Part shown: piece by piece, positions 25,298-35,064 of the stretch
How the letters are laid out: the number at the start of each line of letters is the position of its first letter
How positions within the stretch are numbered: the first letter of the stretch is position 1
Assembly (NCBI RefSeq): GCF_000503055.1
Contig: NZ_AYVY01000007.1
Span: forward strand, 113,061-177,060
Direction: 5' to 3'
Length of the DNA: 64,000 nt
Origin: Mesorhizobium sp. LSHC420B00
Lineage (GTDB): Bacteria; Pseudomonadota; Alphaproteobacteria; Rhizobiales; Rhizobiaceae
The notes under the pieces: model-generated
The model's database searches: none
What the model was told of the DNA's origin: nothing
What the model saw: only the letters and a program-made list of their open reading frames with translations
Position numbers and translations under genes: made by a program

Positions 25298-25343
25298 TCC
25301 CGATGCGGGATGCATCCATGCTTACGCATTATGCGCCGACGAA

Positions 25344-26024
25344 TCATTCGGTGCGCTGAACCACGGCCACATTCATTGTGCTTCGCAACCTGAAGCCAAT
25401 GGACTCGTACAATCTAATGGCCGTGGCGTTGCTGGCATAGGCGTGGAGATAGGGAACTTCGCCGCGTGCCACTATCCGGTTTGCCACGAATATTGACAAC
25501 AGCTTGCCCAGGCCACCGCCGCGAAATTCCGGATGTGAGCACACCCCGCTGAGTTCGGTGTAGCCAGGTTGCTTCATGCGCTCGCCGGCCATCGCCGCAA
25601 GTCTGCCCTCGATTTTCACACCCCAAAAATCGCCCAGGCTCAAGGCTTCGAGCGTGAATGGGCCAGGCTTGGTGACCAACGCCAGAGCCAGCATCTCAGC
25701 GGCGTCGTCTCGCGTCAGACGTTGCACGCGCTGGTCGGAGACGATCTGCAACGGCTGCTCGGCAATCATCTGAACCCCGGCTGCGGTCGACGTCGCGGAA
25801 AGCCCCGTGGGCAGAGCAATGGCGTCCGCTTGAAGCAGGATCACACTCTCGCCTGGGGAGACAAGCTTTTCAAGCGCCCGCAGGCTTTCCGCGTCGTCCG
25901 CGCCAGTGGCGGCGAAAGGAACAATCGACGGCCGATATCGCCTGGCGAGGTTGCCACCTTGCGCGAAGGCCTGATGTCGCGTCTGAAGCGCGCTCCAGAT
26001 CGGGCGGTCAAGCAGGTGTTTCAT
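25344..26024 (-). CDS. GNAT-family N-acetyltransferase
   Basis: The 226-residue protein has a GNAT domain in its C-terminal half. The acetyl-CoA binding motif A reads LSGVCSHPEFRGGGLGKLL, followed by a motif-B-like region (YLHAYASNATAIRLYESIGF). The N-terminal half may help substrate recognition. The ATG at 26024 overlaps the MarR stop by four bases, so regulator and enzyme are translated together. The MarR protein probably controls the pair. The acetyl acceptor is unknown. Confidence 0.88.
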   Translation of the reverse strand: MKHLLDRPIWSALQTRHQAFAQGGNLARRYRPSIVPFAATGADDAESLRALEKLVSPGESVILLQADAIALPTGLSATSTAAGVQMIAEQPLQIVSDQRVQRLTRDDAAEMLALALVTKPGPFTLEALSLGDFWGVKIEGRLAAMAGERMKQPGYTELSGVCSHPEFRGGGLGKLLSIFVANRIVARGEVPYLHAYASNATAIRLYESIGFRLRSTMNVAVVQRTE

Positions 26025-26512
26025 TGCACGGCATCTCTCGGTTTTGGTGCACGACGGTCGAGAGGAGCCGCGGCGAGGCCGTCCTCGATGGCGGCCAACT
26101 GATCGAGAAGCGGCCCCGAAAGATCCGCGCACAGATCCGCGACGGCGTTCTCGATGCGCGGCCAGACCTCGCGCTTTGCGACATCGACCAGCCGCCGGCC
26201 GTCCCTGGTGAGGGAGACGATCCTGCGCCGCTGGTCATCGATCGACGGACTGACCTCGAGCAATCCCAACTCGGCGAGAAGCGAGACGCTTCGCGTTACG
26301 CCTGGCTGCGCGATGCCAAGGGATTGCGCCAGTTCCCCGACAGGCAGGGGACCTAGCCTGTCGAGCGCGGCCAGCAGTGGGTACTGGCTCGCCTGAACCG
26401 GAACATCCAGCCGGTCGAGAAGGCGCTGCGCTTCCGCTTGCAGTTGCTCGCCTATACGCTTCATCCTGCTGCCCAGGCACAGGAAGCCAAGCGATCGTAT
26501 GACGTCTTCCAT
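26021..26512 (-). CDS. MarR-family transcriptional regulator
   Basis: The protein, 163 residues from the chosen start, has the MarR winged helix at about residues 45-115 (LGPLPVGELAQSLGIAQPGV; the wing follows at QRRRIVSLTRDGRRL). MarR dimers usually respond to small aromatic or oxidising compounds. ATG 26512 is preferred because GAGGCGG lies upstream of it; the alternative ATG at 26539 has none and overlaps a palindrome likely to be its operator. It is the first gene of a two-gene operon with the GNAT enzyme. Confidence 0.88.
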   Translation of the reverse strand: MEDVIRSLGFLCLGSRMKRIGEQLQAEAQRLLDRLDVPVQASQYPLLAALDRLGPLPVGELAQSLGIAQPGVTRSVSLLAELGLLEVSPSIDDQRRRIVSLTRDGRRLVDVAKREVWPRIENAVADLCADLSGPLLDQLAAIEDGLAAAPLDRRAPKPRDAVQ

Positions 26513-26534
26513 AGGCCAATCCGCCTCGCGATAA

Positions 26535-26547
26535 ATCATAACATGAT
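26535..26547. promoter_or_regulatory. short palindrome, candidate MarR operator
   Basis: ATCAT-AAC-ATGAT forms a perfect inverted repeat just upstream of the MarR gene, within an AT-rich stretch (26530-26562) unlike the surroundings. Position and size fit autoregulation. Confidence 0.45.
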
Positions 26548-26649
26548 ATATAACAAAACATGAAGGTCAAGGGGCTATCGTCGCAGGGGCTGCACTCAGT
26601 GCTGTTTCCGTTGATCGATAAGGCTGCTTTGCCTGGCAAGGCCAATCGA

Positions 26650-27429
26650 TCAGTTGCGCAGCCGGTAGCCGGTTCTGAAGATCCAGGCGACGATCGCTAT
26701 GCAGACAAGCAGGAAGACCACCGTCATGCCGAGGCTGACGCCGACCGAAACGTCGGATTTGCCGTAGAAGCTCCAGCGGAAGCCGCTAACCAGGTAGACC
26801 ACCGGGTTGAACAGCGTCACCGTGCGCCAGATGCCGGGCAGCATGTTGATCGAATAGAAGCTGCCGCCGAGGAAGGTCAGCGGTGTGATGATCAGCAGCG
26901 GCACCAGCTGCAGCTGCTCGAAGCTTCTTGCCCAGATGCCGATGATGAAGCCGAACAGGCTGAAGGTCACGGCCGTCAGCACCAGGAAAGCGAGCATCCA
27001 GAACGGATGCTCGATCGTCAGCGGCACGAACAGCGAGGCCGTCGCCAAAATGATCAAGCCAAGCACGATCGACTTTGTCGCCGCACCTCCGACATAGGCG
27101 ATGACGATCTCCAGATAGGACACCGGCGCCGACAGCAATTCGTAGATCGAGCCGACGAATTTCGGAAAGTAGATGGCGAAGGAGGCGTTGGAGATCGACT
27201 GCGTCAGCAGCGACAGCATGATCAGCCCCGGCACGATGAAGGCGCCGTAGCTGATGCCGTCGATCTCGGTGATGCGCGAGCCGATGGCCGAGCCGAAGAC
27301 GACGAAATAGAGCGACGTCGAAATGACCGGCGAAACGATGCTCTGCAGCACAGTGCGAAGGGCGCGCGCCATCTCCACCCGATAAATCGCCCATACCGCA
27401 TGAAGGTTCATGGCCGCGCGCGGGTTCAT
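26650..27429 (-). CDS. ABC-2 type exporter permease (YadH-like)
   Basis: The 259-residue protein has six membrane helices in the ABC2_membrane arrangement and closely follows the E. coli YadH length (256). Characteristic blocks include [27 protein letters not shown] and [15 protein letters not shown]. Its start overlaps the stop of the ATPase gene by four bases, so both are made together. YadGH-type exporters have no assigned substrate; relatives include NodIJ and polysaccharide exporters. An internal ATG six codons later is an alternative start. Confidence 0.92.
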   Translation of the reverse strand: MNPRAAMNLHAVWAIYRVEMARALRTVLQSIVSPVISTSLYFVVFGSAIGSRITEIDGISYGAFIVPGLIMLSLLTQSISNASFAIYFPKFVGSIYELLSAPVSYLEIVIAYVGGAATKSIVLGLIILATASLFVPLTIEHPFWMLAFLVLTAVTFSLFGFIIGIWARSFEQLQLVPLLIITPLTFLGGSFYSINMLPGIWRTVTLFNPVVYLVSGFRWSFYGKSDVSVGVSLGMTVVFLLVCIAIVAWIFRTGYRLRN

Positions 27430-28352
27430 GCCTGTTTCCTCACCAGATTGACGAAGATCTCCTCGAGCGAGCTGTTTTCCGTATCGATGTCGCGGAACTG
27501 GATGCCGGCCGCCTCGAGCTCGCGGATCAGCGAGGCGACGCCCGGCCGTTCGCTCTGGTTGTCATAGGTATAGGTCAGCTGCCCGCCATCGGGCGAAAGC
27601 TCCAGCGCGTAGTGCGAAAAAGCATCGGGAACGGTGGCCAACGGGCTGCGCAGTTCCAGCACAAGCCGTTTGCGGCCAAGCTTGCGCATCAGCTCGGCCT
27701 TGTCCTCGACCAGCACGATCTCGCCGCGGTTGATGACGCCGACGCGATCGGCCATCGCCTCGGCTTCTTCGATGTAGTGCGTGGTCAGGATGATGGTGAC
27801 GCCGTCTTCGCGCAGCCGGCGCACCATCGCCCACATGTCCTGGCGCAGCTCGACATCGACGCCGGCGGTCGGTTCGTCGAGGAACAGGATTCGCGGCTCG
27901 TGCGACAACGCCTTGGCGATCATCAGCCGGCGTTTCATGCCGCCGGACAGCGTGATCGCCTTGGCGTCCTTCTTGTCCCAGAGCGACAGGTCGCGCAGCA
28001 CTTTTTCGACGAACGCCTTGTCCGCCGGCTTGCCGAACAGGCCGCGGCTGTAATTGACCGTCGCCCACACGCTCTCGAAGGCATCGATGGTCAGTTCCTG
28101 CGGCACCAGCCCGATCAGGCCGCGCGCAGCGCGGTAGTCGCGGTTGATGTCATGGCCGTCGACCGTGACGGTGCCCGACGAGCGGTTGACGATGCCGCAG
28201 ACGATCGAGATCAGCGTCGTCTTGCCGGCGCCGTTCGGCCCCAGCAGCGCAAATATCTCGCCGCGCACGATATCGAGATTGATCTCCTTCAACGCCTTGA
28301 AGCCGGTGGCGTAGGTCTTCGTGACCCCGGAAATCGAGATGATCGGCTGCAT
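27426..28352 (-). CDS. ABC exporter ATP-binding protein (YadG-like)
   Basis: The 308-residue ATPase has the same length as E. coli YadG. It has Walker [10 protein letters not shown] at residues 38-46, signature [15 protein letters not shown], and Walker B ILFLDEP followed by the exporter-type TAGVDVELR. The C-terminal domain of about 80 residues is also exporter-type. The ATG at 28352 is used because the upstream in-frame extension has no family similarity. It is the first gene of the pair with the YadH-like permease. The operon is divergent from the quinol oxidase genes across 263 bases. Confidence 0.93.
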   Translation of the reverse strand: MQPIISISGVTKTYATGFKALKEINLDIVRGEIFALLGPNGAGKTTLISIVCGIVNRSSGTVTVDGHDINRDYRAARGLIGLVPQELTIDAFESVWATVNYSRGLFGKPADKAFVEKVLRDLSLWDKKDAKAITLSGGMKRRLMIAKALSHEPRILFLDEPTAGVDVELRQDMWAMVRRLREDGVTIILTTHYIEEAEAMADRVGVINRGEIVLVEDKAELMRKLGRKRLVLELRSPLATVPDAFSHYALELSPDGGQLTYTYDNQSERPGVASLIRELEAAGIQFRDIDTENSSLEEIFVNLVRKQA

Positions 28353-28615
28353 GGCTGAAAACGGCTGCTTGAAACAGAGTTGTTGATTTAATCCGCTGAA
28401 TGTCGGTGCGCAAATCCGGATGTCAATGGCGCTCCTGACAGTTCTGGACATCGAGGTTCGCCGGAATAGGCAACACCCGCCTGGTCGTCCAGCAAAATTC
28501 CACGCAAAAGCAGATTAACCGGCACTGCGGCGTTCCGCCTCGCGGCGGGACGCCGCTTTGACCGCCCGGCGCATGAAGCCTATCCTTGTACAAACAAGCA
28601 GCAGCTGGAGCCGCC

Positions 28616-29989
28616 ATGGACCCGCTCATCCTGTCGCGCATACAGTTCGGCGCGAACATCTCGTTCCACATCCTGTTCCCGGCGATCACCATCGCGCTCG
28701 GCTGGGTGCTGCTGTTCTTCAAGCTCCGCTACAACGCGACAGGCGACTCCGCCTGGATGCGCGCTTATTTCACCTGGGTTAAGGTATTCGCGCTGTCCTT
28801 CGCCATGGGCGTGGTTTCCGGCGTCACCATGAGTTTTCAGTTCGGCACCAACTGGCCGGGCTATATGGAGACGGTCGGCAACATCGCCGGCCCGCTGCTG
28901 GCTTACGAGATCCTGACGGCCTTTTTCCTCGAGGCGGCGTTCCTCGGCATCATGCTGTTCGGCTTCCGCCGCGTCTCAAACCGCGTCCACACGCTGGCGA
29001 CGGTGCTGGTAGCCGGCGGCACCACTCTGTCCGCCTTCTGGATCATCGCCCTCAATTCGTGGATGCAGACGCCGGCCGGCTTCGAAATTCGCGATGGTGT
29101 TGCGCACGCCACCGACTGGTGGGCCGTTGTCTTCAATCCGTCCATGCCCTACCGGCTCGTTCATATGCTGCTTGCTTCGGGGCTGACCGTCTCGTTCCTG
29201 ATCGCTGGCCTGTCGGCGCTGCGCTATCTCTACGGCGATCGCTCGGAATCGATGTGGAAGGCGCTGCGCACCGGTGTCTTCGCCGCCGCGATCCTGATCC
29301 CGATCCAGATCTTTGCCGGCGACCAGCACGGCCTCAACACGCTTGAACATCAGCCGCAGAAGATCGCCGCCATGGAGGCCAACTGGAACACCGGTCCCAA
29401 CGTGCCGCTGGTGCTGTTTGCGCTTCCCGACGAAGCGGCCAAGGAGAACAGGTTCGAGCTCACCATTCCCGACGGCGCCAGCCTCATCCTCAGGCACAGC
29501 GCCGGCGGCATCGTACCGGGGCTGAACGATTATGCCGGCAACCATCCTCCGGTGTTTCCGGTGTTCTGGGGCTTTCGCATCATGGTCGGCACCGGCCTGT
29601 TGATGCTCGTCGTCTCCTGGTCGGCGGCCTTCTTCCTCAAGCGTCGCCACAGCCTGCCTAAGCCGCTGGCGCTGGTCATGGTGCCGATGGCACTGTCCGG
29701 CTGGCTGGCGACGCTGGCCGGCTGGTACACCACCGAGATCGGCCGCCAGCCCTGGCTGGTCACCGGCGTGCTGCGCACCGCCGATGCTGTCGGCCCGGTC
29801 GCCGGCAGCCATGTCGCGCTGTCGCTCGCGGTCTATCTCATCCTCTACGTGCTGCTGCTGATCGCCTATCTCGGCGTGTTGGTGCATCTGGCATTGAAGG
29901 CGGCGAAGGATGGTGACACCTCGCCGCTGCCGGGCGTCATGAACAGGCCGCTGTCGCAACCGGTTGCGCAACCGGGAGAAACATCATGA
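28616..29989 (+). CDS. cioA: cytochrome bd-type ubiquinol oxidase subunit I (CydA/CioA)
   Basis: The 457-residue membrane protein holds the heme ligands and quinol site of a bd-type oxidase: an N-terminal RIQFGANISFHILFPAITIA block, FGTNWPGY, and GWYTTEIGRQPW in the last third. The loop between helices 6 and 7 (Q loop) is short, and the protein lacks the long E. coli insertion. This is the form common in cyanide-insensitive oxidases of Proteobacteria. The enzyme oxidises ubiquinol and reduces O2 without pumping protons. Subunit II follows with a four-base overlap. The CioA assignment is by sequence type only. Confidence 0.93.
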   Translation: MDPLILSRIQFGANISFHILFPAITIALGWVLLFFKLRYNATGDSAWMRAYFTWVKVFALSFAMGVVSGVTMSFQFGTNWPGYMETVGNIAGPLLAYEILTAFFLEAAFLGIMLFGFRRVSNRVHTLATVLVAGGTTLSAFWIIALNSWMQTPAGFEIRDGVAHATDWWAVVFNPSMPYRLVHMLLASGLTVSFLIAGLSALRYLYGDRSESMWKALRTGVFAAAILIPIQIFAGDQHGLNTLEHQPQKIAAMEANWNTGPNVPLVLFALPDEAAKENRFELTIPDGASLILRHSAGGIVPGLNDYAGNHPPVFPVFWGFRIMVGTGLLMLVVSWSAAFFLKRRHSLPKPLALVMVPMALSGWLATLAGWYTTEIGRQPWLVTGVLRTADAVGPVAGSHVALSLAVYLILYVLLLIAYLGVLVHLALKAAKDGDTSPLPGVMNRPLSQPVAQPGETS

Positions 29990-30990
29990 GCTTCGACTGG
30001 CCGACCCTGTTGCCTCTGATCTTCGCCGGCCTGATGGGCCTCGCCATCCTGATCTACGTCATCCTCGACGGTTTCGATCTCGGCATCGGCATCTTGTTCG
30101 CCGCAGCCGAAGACACCGAGCAGGATACGATGATCGCCGCCATCGGCCCGTTCTGGGACGCCAACGAGACCTGGCTGGTGCTCGCCGTCGGCCTGCTGCT
30201 GGTCGCCTTCCCATTGGCGCACGGCACCATCCTGACCGCGCTCTACATTCCGGTTTTCGTCCTGCTGGTCGGCTTGATCCTGCGCGGCGTCGCATTCGAT
30301 TTCCGTGCCAAGGTGCCGGCCGGCAGGAAGCACCGCTGGAACCGCATCTTCTTCCTCGGTTCGGTCATCGCGTCGCTGGCGCAGGGCTATATGCTCGGCG
30401 TCTATGTGCTCGGCCTCGACGTCGGCCCTGGCGGCATGGCTTTCGGCGCGCTGGTGGCACTCTGCCTTGCTGCAGCCTACGCGGCGATGGGCGCGGCCTG
30501 GGTCATCTACAAGACGGAAGGCGACTTGCAGAAGAAAGCGGTGCTGTGGCTGCGCATGGCACTGGTGCTGACCGCGCTCGGCATGGTTGCGGTATCGCTG
30601 GCCACGCCCTTTGCCAGCGCGCGCATCTTCGACAAATGGTTCGTCTGGCCGGCCATGCTCTATTTGTCGCCGTTGCCGATCCTGTCGGCAGTGCTGTTCC
30701 TGTGGCTGTGGCGCCAGACCTTCCATCTGCCGAAGCCCGACGATCGCCACGCGCTGCTCCCGTTCCTGACATTGGCCGCGATCTTCACGCTCGGCTTTGC
30801 CGGGCTCGCCTGGTCGTTCTACCCCTTCGTCGTGCCCGACCGGCTGACCATCTGGCAGGCTGCTTCGGCACCCGAAAGCCTGGCCGTCATCCTGGTCGGG
30901 ACGGTCGTCGTGCTGCCGATCATCATCTTCTATTCGTTCTTTGCCTACCGCGTGTTCGGCGGCAAGGCGACGGATCTGACCTATGACTGA
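29986..30990 (+). CDS. cioB: cytochrome bd-type ubiquinol oxidase subunit II (CydB/CioB)
   Basis: The 334-residue protein has about eight to nine membrane helices and the subunit II signature near the start (LIYVILDGFDLGIGILF) and GPFWDANETWLV. It pairs with subunit I to form the oxidase. Its ATG overlaps the subunit I stop (ATGA). No cydX-like small subunit or cydDC assembly exporter lies next to it; the upstream ABC exporter is of another type. No FNR/FixK-type site was recognised in the spacer before subunit I. Confidence 0.93.
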   Translation: MSFDWPTLLPLIFAGLMGLAILIYVILDGFDLGIGILFAAAEDTEQDTMIAAIGPFWDANETWLVLAVGLLLVAFPLAHGTILTALYIPVFVLLVGLILRGVAFDFRAKVPAGRKHRWNRIFFLGSVIASLAQGYMLGVYVLGLDVGPGGMAFGALVALCLAAAYAAMGAAWVIYKTEGDLQKKAVLWLRMALVLTALGMVAVSLATPFASARIFDKWFVWPAMLYLSPLPILSAVLFLWLWRQTFHLPKPDDRHALLPFLTLAAIFTLGFAGLAWSFYPFVVPDRLTIWQAASAPESLAVILVGTVVVLPIIIFYSFFAYRVFGGKATDLTYD

Positions 30991-31091
30991 CCGGCTTCGC
31001 CGGCGCCGCCCGAAACAGAATATTCATCTTCAAGCGGAATAACCTTCTCTGGCCGGCCCAGCAGAATCGCCGGCAGAAGAAGGGCAACAGA

Positions 31092-33626
31092 ATGACCCCC
31101 TTTTTTGCGGCAAAACAGGATCGGCTGTTGCTGATGCTGATCCGGACGGTCGCGCTGATCGGCGCACTCGCGCTTGCAGGCCTTCTGCCAGCCATGCCGC
31201 AGGCGCATGCCCAGGACACCGCCAAGTGGATCGGCGTGTGGGACACGAAGTGGCGCGGCGGTGGCGCCCAGATCAAGTTCGAGCAGACCGGCACCGACGT
31301 AAAGGGCGTCTACCCGCTTTACAACGGCCGCATCGAGGCCAAGGCCGAAGGCGACAAGCTTGTCGGCCATTGGTTCGAAGGCGACCGCCAGGGCGCCTTC
31401 ACCTTCGTCCAGTCGCCTGACGGCGGCAGCTTCATGGGCCGTTTCGATGCCGCCACCGCCGAATGGTGGACAGGCGTGCGCGTCAGCGCCGTCGAGGACG
31501 TCCGTGTCGACCAGTCGAGCCCGATGAGCACCATGCGCTCGTTCCTGCAGACGATGAACGAGAGCGGCGCCGACAACGTGCCGCGCGCCACCGGCGGCGG
31601 CATGGGCCTTGCCGGTCTGGCAGCGGGCCTCGTCGACGTCACCGAGGCCGACCGCGGCGGCCTCAACATGCCCGATTATACCAAGCTCCTGTTCACCGTC
31701 ATCGACAATGCGACGTTCCGCCTGTGGAGCCTGCCGCATGACAACATTGCCGGCAACGAGGTGACGGCGACGCTGCCGCAATACGGCACCAGGGTTTCCT
31801 TCGACCTCACCTTTCGCCGCAGGAATGGCGAGTGGTTTATCGTCGGGCCGCCACTTGCCCAGCTCCAGGCCAAGCTCGCCGAACTCCAGGAAGCGCGTGG
31901 CGAAGCCGTCGACATGGTCGACGATCCGAGCAAGCTCGCCTCGCCGCGCGACACGTTCAAGGTGCTGTTGAGCGGCCTCACCGAGGCCGGCGATCCGGCA
32001 CAGGCGGCGCTCGACCTGCGCAACTACACTTCCGCGGTGCGCGGCGACGAGGCATTCCTGCTCGAGCGCTATCTCAAAAAGGTCATCGACCGCATCGGCT
32101 ATGTCTACTGGCAGGAGATCCCCGACGACCCGAAGAGCAACACCCCCTTCATCTATTTCGAGCATCCCGCCGGCAACATCGTCATCGGCCCGGTCGAGAC
32201 CGAGAAGGGCAAGATCTGGCAGTTCACGCCCGAGACGCTCGCCCACATCCGCGCGCTCTACGCCGACGTGGAAGACGTGCCGGTGGCGCCGGAGTTCGCT
32301 GCCTTCGCCAGCACCGACCCGTTCTTCATCGCCCGTGGCCTCGCCCGCGAGATCAGCCCTGGCCTGCTCACCCGCGCCGGACCGATGGAGCACTGGCAAT
32401 GGTGGATGCTCGGCCTCGCGGCACTGGCCGGCATCGTCTTCGGCGTCATCGCCAATGCGCTGATTTCCTTGATTGTCCGAAGGACGGACAGCTCGGCGTT
32501 CTTCCGCATCGTCGAATGGGCCGTGCGTTCGATCGTGCTTGGCTTCTTCCTGCTGTTGACGCTGCGCCCGCTCGGCCTGCCGCAAGTGGTCGCCGCCCCG
32601 GTCAAGGCAATCGCCTGGAGCCTGATCGTGATCGGCGCGGTGCCGGTGGTCTGGCACCTGATCGGCAAGGTCGCCGAACACTATCGCGGGCTGTGGCAAG
32701 TGCCCGGCTATCACGACACGCTGATTTCGCTGTCCACCGGCGTCGCGCGCGTCGCCGTGCTGGTCGTCGCCTTCCTGCTGTTGGCCGAAGTGCTCGCCAT
32801 CCCTTATGAAGGCGTCATTGCCGGTCTCGGCATCGGTGGCCTGGCGGTGGCGCTGGCGGCGCAGCCGACGCTGCAGAACTTCCTCTCCGGCCTGACGCTC
32901 TATGCCGATCGGCCGGTCAGCGTCGGCGACTTATGCAAGTTCGGCGATCAGTCCGGCACGATCGAGCATATCGGCATGCGCTCGACGCGCATCCGGTCGC
33001 TCGACCGCACGATCATCTCGGTGCCGAATTCGGATTTCGCCGGTATGCAGATCGAGAACTACGCGCATCGCGACCGCACCCGGTTCGCGACGACGCTGCA
33101 GCTGCGCTACGAGACCACGCCCGATCAGCTGCGTTACGTCCTGGCCGAGCTGCGCAAGCTGCTGATCGCCCATCCGCGCGTCGTCGACGAGCCGTGCCGC
33201 GTGCGCTTTGCCGGCTTCGGCGCCTATTCGCTCGACATCGACGTGTTCACCTACGTCAAAACCGCCGACGTGGCCGAGTTCCAAGCCATCCGCGAGGACA
33301 TCCTGTTGTCCATGATCAACATCATGGATGATGCCGGCGCGCAGTTCGCCTTCCCTTCATCACTGGAATACAGAGCCACCGACCTTCCGGTCGACGACGA
33401 AAAACGCATCGCCGCGGAGAAAAGGGTCAGCGATTGGCGCGAAGCGGAAAACCTGCCTTTCCCCGAGTTCAGCCAGATCGACAAATTTGCCCTCAACAAC
33501 ACGCTTGCCTACCCGCCTCGGGGCTCGGCGCATTATCGTGAGACAGAGCCCGACCCGGACTCGGCCGAGGCAAAGGCGACACTGGAGAAAGTGCGTTGGA
33601 GCCTGCCCTGGAAAAAGGGGGTTTAG
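31092..33626 (+). CDS. large MscS-family mechanosensitive channel
   Basis: The 844-residue protein begins with a signal peptide (cleavage after QAHA, about residue 40). A periplasmic domain of about 390 residues follows, with no named family but a tandem GVWDTKWRGGG...GHWFEGDRQG-type beta start. Several membrane helices (from about residue 435) lead into the MscS pore helix and beta domain, with VIAGLGIGGLAVALAAQPTL, NFLSGLTLYADRPVSVGD and FGDQSGTIEHIGMRSTRIRS. Such channels open on membrane tension to release solutes. The large periplasmic domain suggests regulation from that side. The start follows GAAGAAGGGC. Confidence 0.9.
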   Translation: MTPFFAAKQDRLLLMLIRTVALIGALALAGLLPAMPQAHAQDTAKWIGVWDTKWRGGGAQIKFEQTGTDVKGVYPLYNGRIEAKAEGDKLVGHWFEGDRQGAFTFVQSPDGGSFMGRFDAATAEWWTGVRVSAVEDVRVDQSSPMSTMRSFLQTMNESGADNVPRATGGGMGLAGLAAGLVDVTEADRGGLNMPDYTKLLFTVIDNATFRLWSLPHDNIAGNEVTATLPQYGTRVSFDLTFRRRNGEWFIVGPPLAQLQAKLAELQEARGEAVDMVDDPSKLASPRDTFKVLLSGLTEAGDPAQAALDLRNYTSAVRGDEAFLLERYLKKVIDRIGYVYWQEIPDDPKSNTPFIYFEHPAGNIVIGPVETEKGKIWQFTPETLAHIRALYADVEDVPVAPEFAAFASTDPFFIARGLAREISPGLLTRAGPMEHWQWWMLGLAALAGIVFGVIANALISLIVRRTDSSAFFRIVEWAVRSIVLGFFLLLTLRPLGLPQVVAAPVKAIAWSLIVIGAVPVVWHLIGKVAEHYRGLWQVPGYHDTLISLSTGVARVAVLVVAFLLLAEVLAIPYEGVIAGLGIGGLAVALAAQPTLQNFLSGLTLYADRPVSVGDLCKFGDQSGTIEHIGMRSTRIRSLDRTIISVPNSDFAGMQIENYAHRDRTRFATTLQLRYETTPDQLRYVLAELRKLLIAHPRVVDEPCRVRFAGFGAYSLDIDVFTYVKTADVAEFQAIREDILLSMINIMDDAGAQFAFPSSLEYRATDLPVDDEKRIAAEKRVSDWREAENLPFPEFSQIDKFALNNTLAYPPRGSAHYRETEPDPDSAEAKATLEKVRWSLPWKKGV

Positions 33627-33639
33627 GTCGTTTGCACAG

Positions 33640-33827
33640 AGGCGTCGGCGATCCTTCGCGCCTCCCTCTGGCCTGCCGGCCATCTCCCCACAAGGAGGAG
33701 ATTGCAGCGTCGGCGCCGGCTCCCTCCCTCCAACATCGGTGATCGGCGAAAGCCGCGGGACATCCAATCTCCCCCCAAGTGGGGGAGATGGCCGGCAGGC
33801 CTGAGGGGGCGCTGTCCCGCCGACGCT
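33640..33827. repeat. palindromic intergenic repeat cluster, unit type A
   Basis: Two inverted arms, GCCTGCCGGCCATCTCCCC at 33671-33689 and its near complement at 33785-33803 (GAGATGGCCGGCAGGC), flank about 95 bases. The outer part GGGGCGCTGTCCCGCC recurs in the copies at 41.6-41.7 and 43.9 kb. It fills the spacer between the MscS gene and the convergent msrA. Confidence 0.75.
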
Positions 33828-33852
33828 TCCAGTTTAGGCAGGCCCTAAAAGC

Positions 33853-34581
33853 TCAGCTCTTGTTGGCGGCCAGCACCAGCACCGGCTTTTCGCTGTAGAG
33901 GTTGGGGAACAGCCGCTTCAGATTCTCGACCTTGGGCAGATCATTGTAGACGATATAGGGATAGGTCGGGTTGAGCGTCAGGAAGTCCTGGTGGTAGTCC
34001 TCGGCCGGATAGAAGGTCTTGCCGGTCTCCAGCGTCGTCACGATCGACTTTGCAAACACCTTGGCCCTGTCGAGCTGGGCGATGTAGCTTTCGGCGATCT
34101 TTTTCTGCGTGTCGTTTTCGGCAAAAATCGTCGAGCGGTACTGGGTGCCGCTGTCCGGCCCCTGGTAGTTCAGCTGCGTCGGATTGTGCGCCACCGAGAA
34201 ATACACCTGCAGCAGCTGGCCATAGCTGACTTTGGATGGCTCGTAGGTGATCTCGACGGATTCGGCGTGGCCTGTCCGGCTGGTGCCGACCATTTCATAG
34301 ACGGCCGTGTCCTTGTCGCCGCCCGCATAGCCGGAGACCGCGCTGGTTACGCCGTTGACGTGCTGGAACACGCCTTGGACGCCCCAGAAGCAGCCGCCGG
34401 CGAAGACCGCCTTTTCGGTGCCGGCGATGGCCTTCTCGTCCAGCGCCGGCGGCGGGATCACCACCGCGTCTTCGGCCGAGACGGCCGGCGTCTGCCAGAA
34501 CGCGGCAGCGGCAGCCGTGAGGATGAGCGCGGCAAGTGCTGCTTTTGCGAAAATCGACGATCGTTTCAGGGCTCCGGTCAT
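33853..34581 (-). CDS. msrA: exported peptide methionine sulfoxide reductase A with a single cysteine
   Basis: The 242-residue protein has an N-terminal signal sequence (basic KR, hydrophobic AALAALILTAAAAAF, cleavage near SAE at residue 36) and the MsrA fold with catalytic GGCFWG, C64. No other cysteine exists in the protein, so this is a one-cysteine MsrA that must be recycled by an external thiol rather than by its own C-terminal cysteines. It reduces the S-epimer of methionine sulfoxide, here in the periplasm. It is the last of three same-strand genes after the DUF1223 CxxC protein and a Met-rich secreted protein. The ATG at 34581 has GGGAGA upstream. Confidence 0.92.
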   Translation of the reverse strand: MTGALKRSSIFAKAALAALILTAAAAAFWQTPAVSAEDAVVIPPPALDEKAIAGTEKAVFAGGCFWGVQGVFQHVNGVTSAVSGYAGGDKDTAVYEMVGTSRTGHAESVEITYEPSKVSYGQLLQVYFSVAHNPTQLNYQGPDSGTQYRSTIFAENDTQKKIAESYIAQLDRAKVFAKSIVTTLETGKTFYPAEDYHQDFLTLNPTYPYIVYNDLPKVENLKRLFPNLYSEKPVLVLAANKS

Positions 34582-34658
34582 GTCTGATCTCCCATGATGC
34601 TGGTGTGGATTATACGACGGATAGATCCGCCGGGCTCTCACATTGCTGTGCGCATCGC

Positions 34659-34985
34659 CTATTTGGCCGGAGCCATGGCATCGCAGGCCTTGGTCGCCTC
34701 TGCCTTCTTCATGGCGTCCGTCTCGGCGGCGGCCTTGTTCATGCAGTCGGCCTTCATCGGATCGCCCGCCTTCATCGGATCAGCAGCCTTCATTGCGATC
34801 GTGGCCATCGCGTCAGGCGCCATGGCGCCGGCCGGCTTCATCGCGTCTGTTGCCGGTTTCATGGCGTTTGTCGCCATGGCATTCGCCGGCTTCATCGTAT
34901 CTTCGGCCCGCGCCGCGCCTCCGGCGAACAGCGCCGTCGAGCAAAGTGCGAAGGCGAATGCCGGCAGGGTCAGGTGATTGGTCAT
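34659..34985 (-). CDS. Met-rich secreted repeat protein (MXKDX-repeat-like)
   Basis: The 108-residue protein has a Sec signal peptide cleaved after AARA (residue 27). The remaining 81 residues are a low-complexity repeat around DAMKPA/DPMKAG units, with 12 methionines and 11 lysines and almost no large side chains except two cysteines (DCM and ACD). It matches the style of pentapeptide MXKDX-repeat proteins, whose function is unsettled. The start has AAGGAG seven bases upstream. The gene lies 77 bases upstream of an exported MsrA, suggesting that its surface methionines are oxidised and repaired, or that it binds metal such as copper. Confidence 0.82.
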   Translation of the reverse strand: MTNHLTLPAFAFALCSTALFAGGAARAEDTMKPANAMATNAMKPATDAMKPAGAMAPDAMATIAMKAADPMKAGDPMKADCMNKAAAETDAMKKAEATKACDAMAPAK

Positions 34986-35064
34986 GGTGGTCTCCTTGGG
35001 TTATGGCAGGGTTGATCGCATGCGGCGGCGCCGCTGCGGCATTGCGCAAATTTCGGAACGGGTT

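Noticed and set aside
26650..30990. ABC exporter beside the bd oxidase as a CydDC-type assembly factor
   Set aside because: The ATPase and permease are separate YadGH-like ABC-2 subunits, not the fused membrane-ATPase half-transporters of CydDC, and are transcribed divergently.
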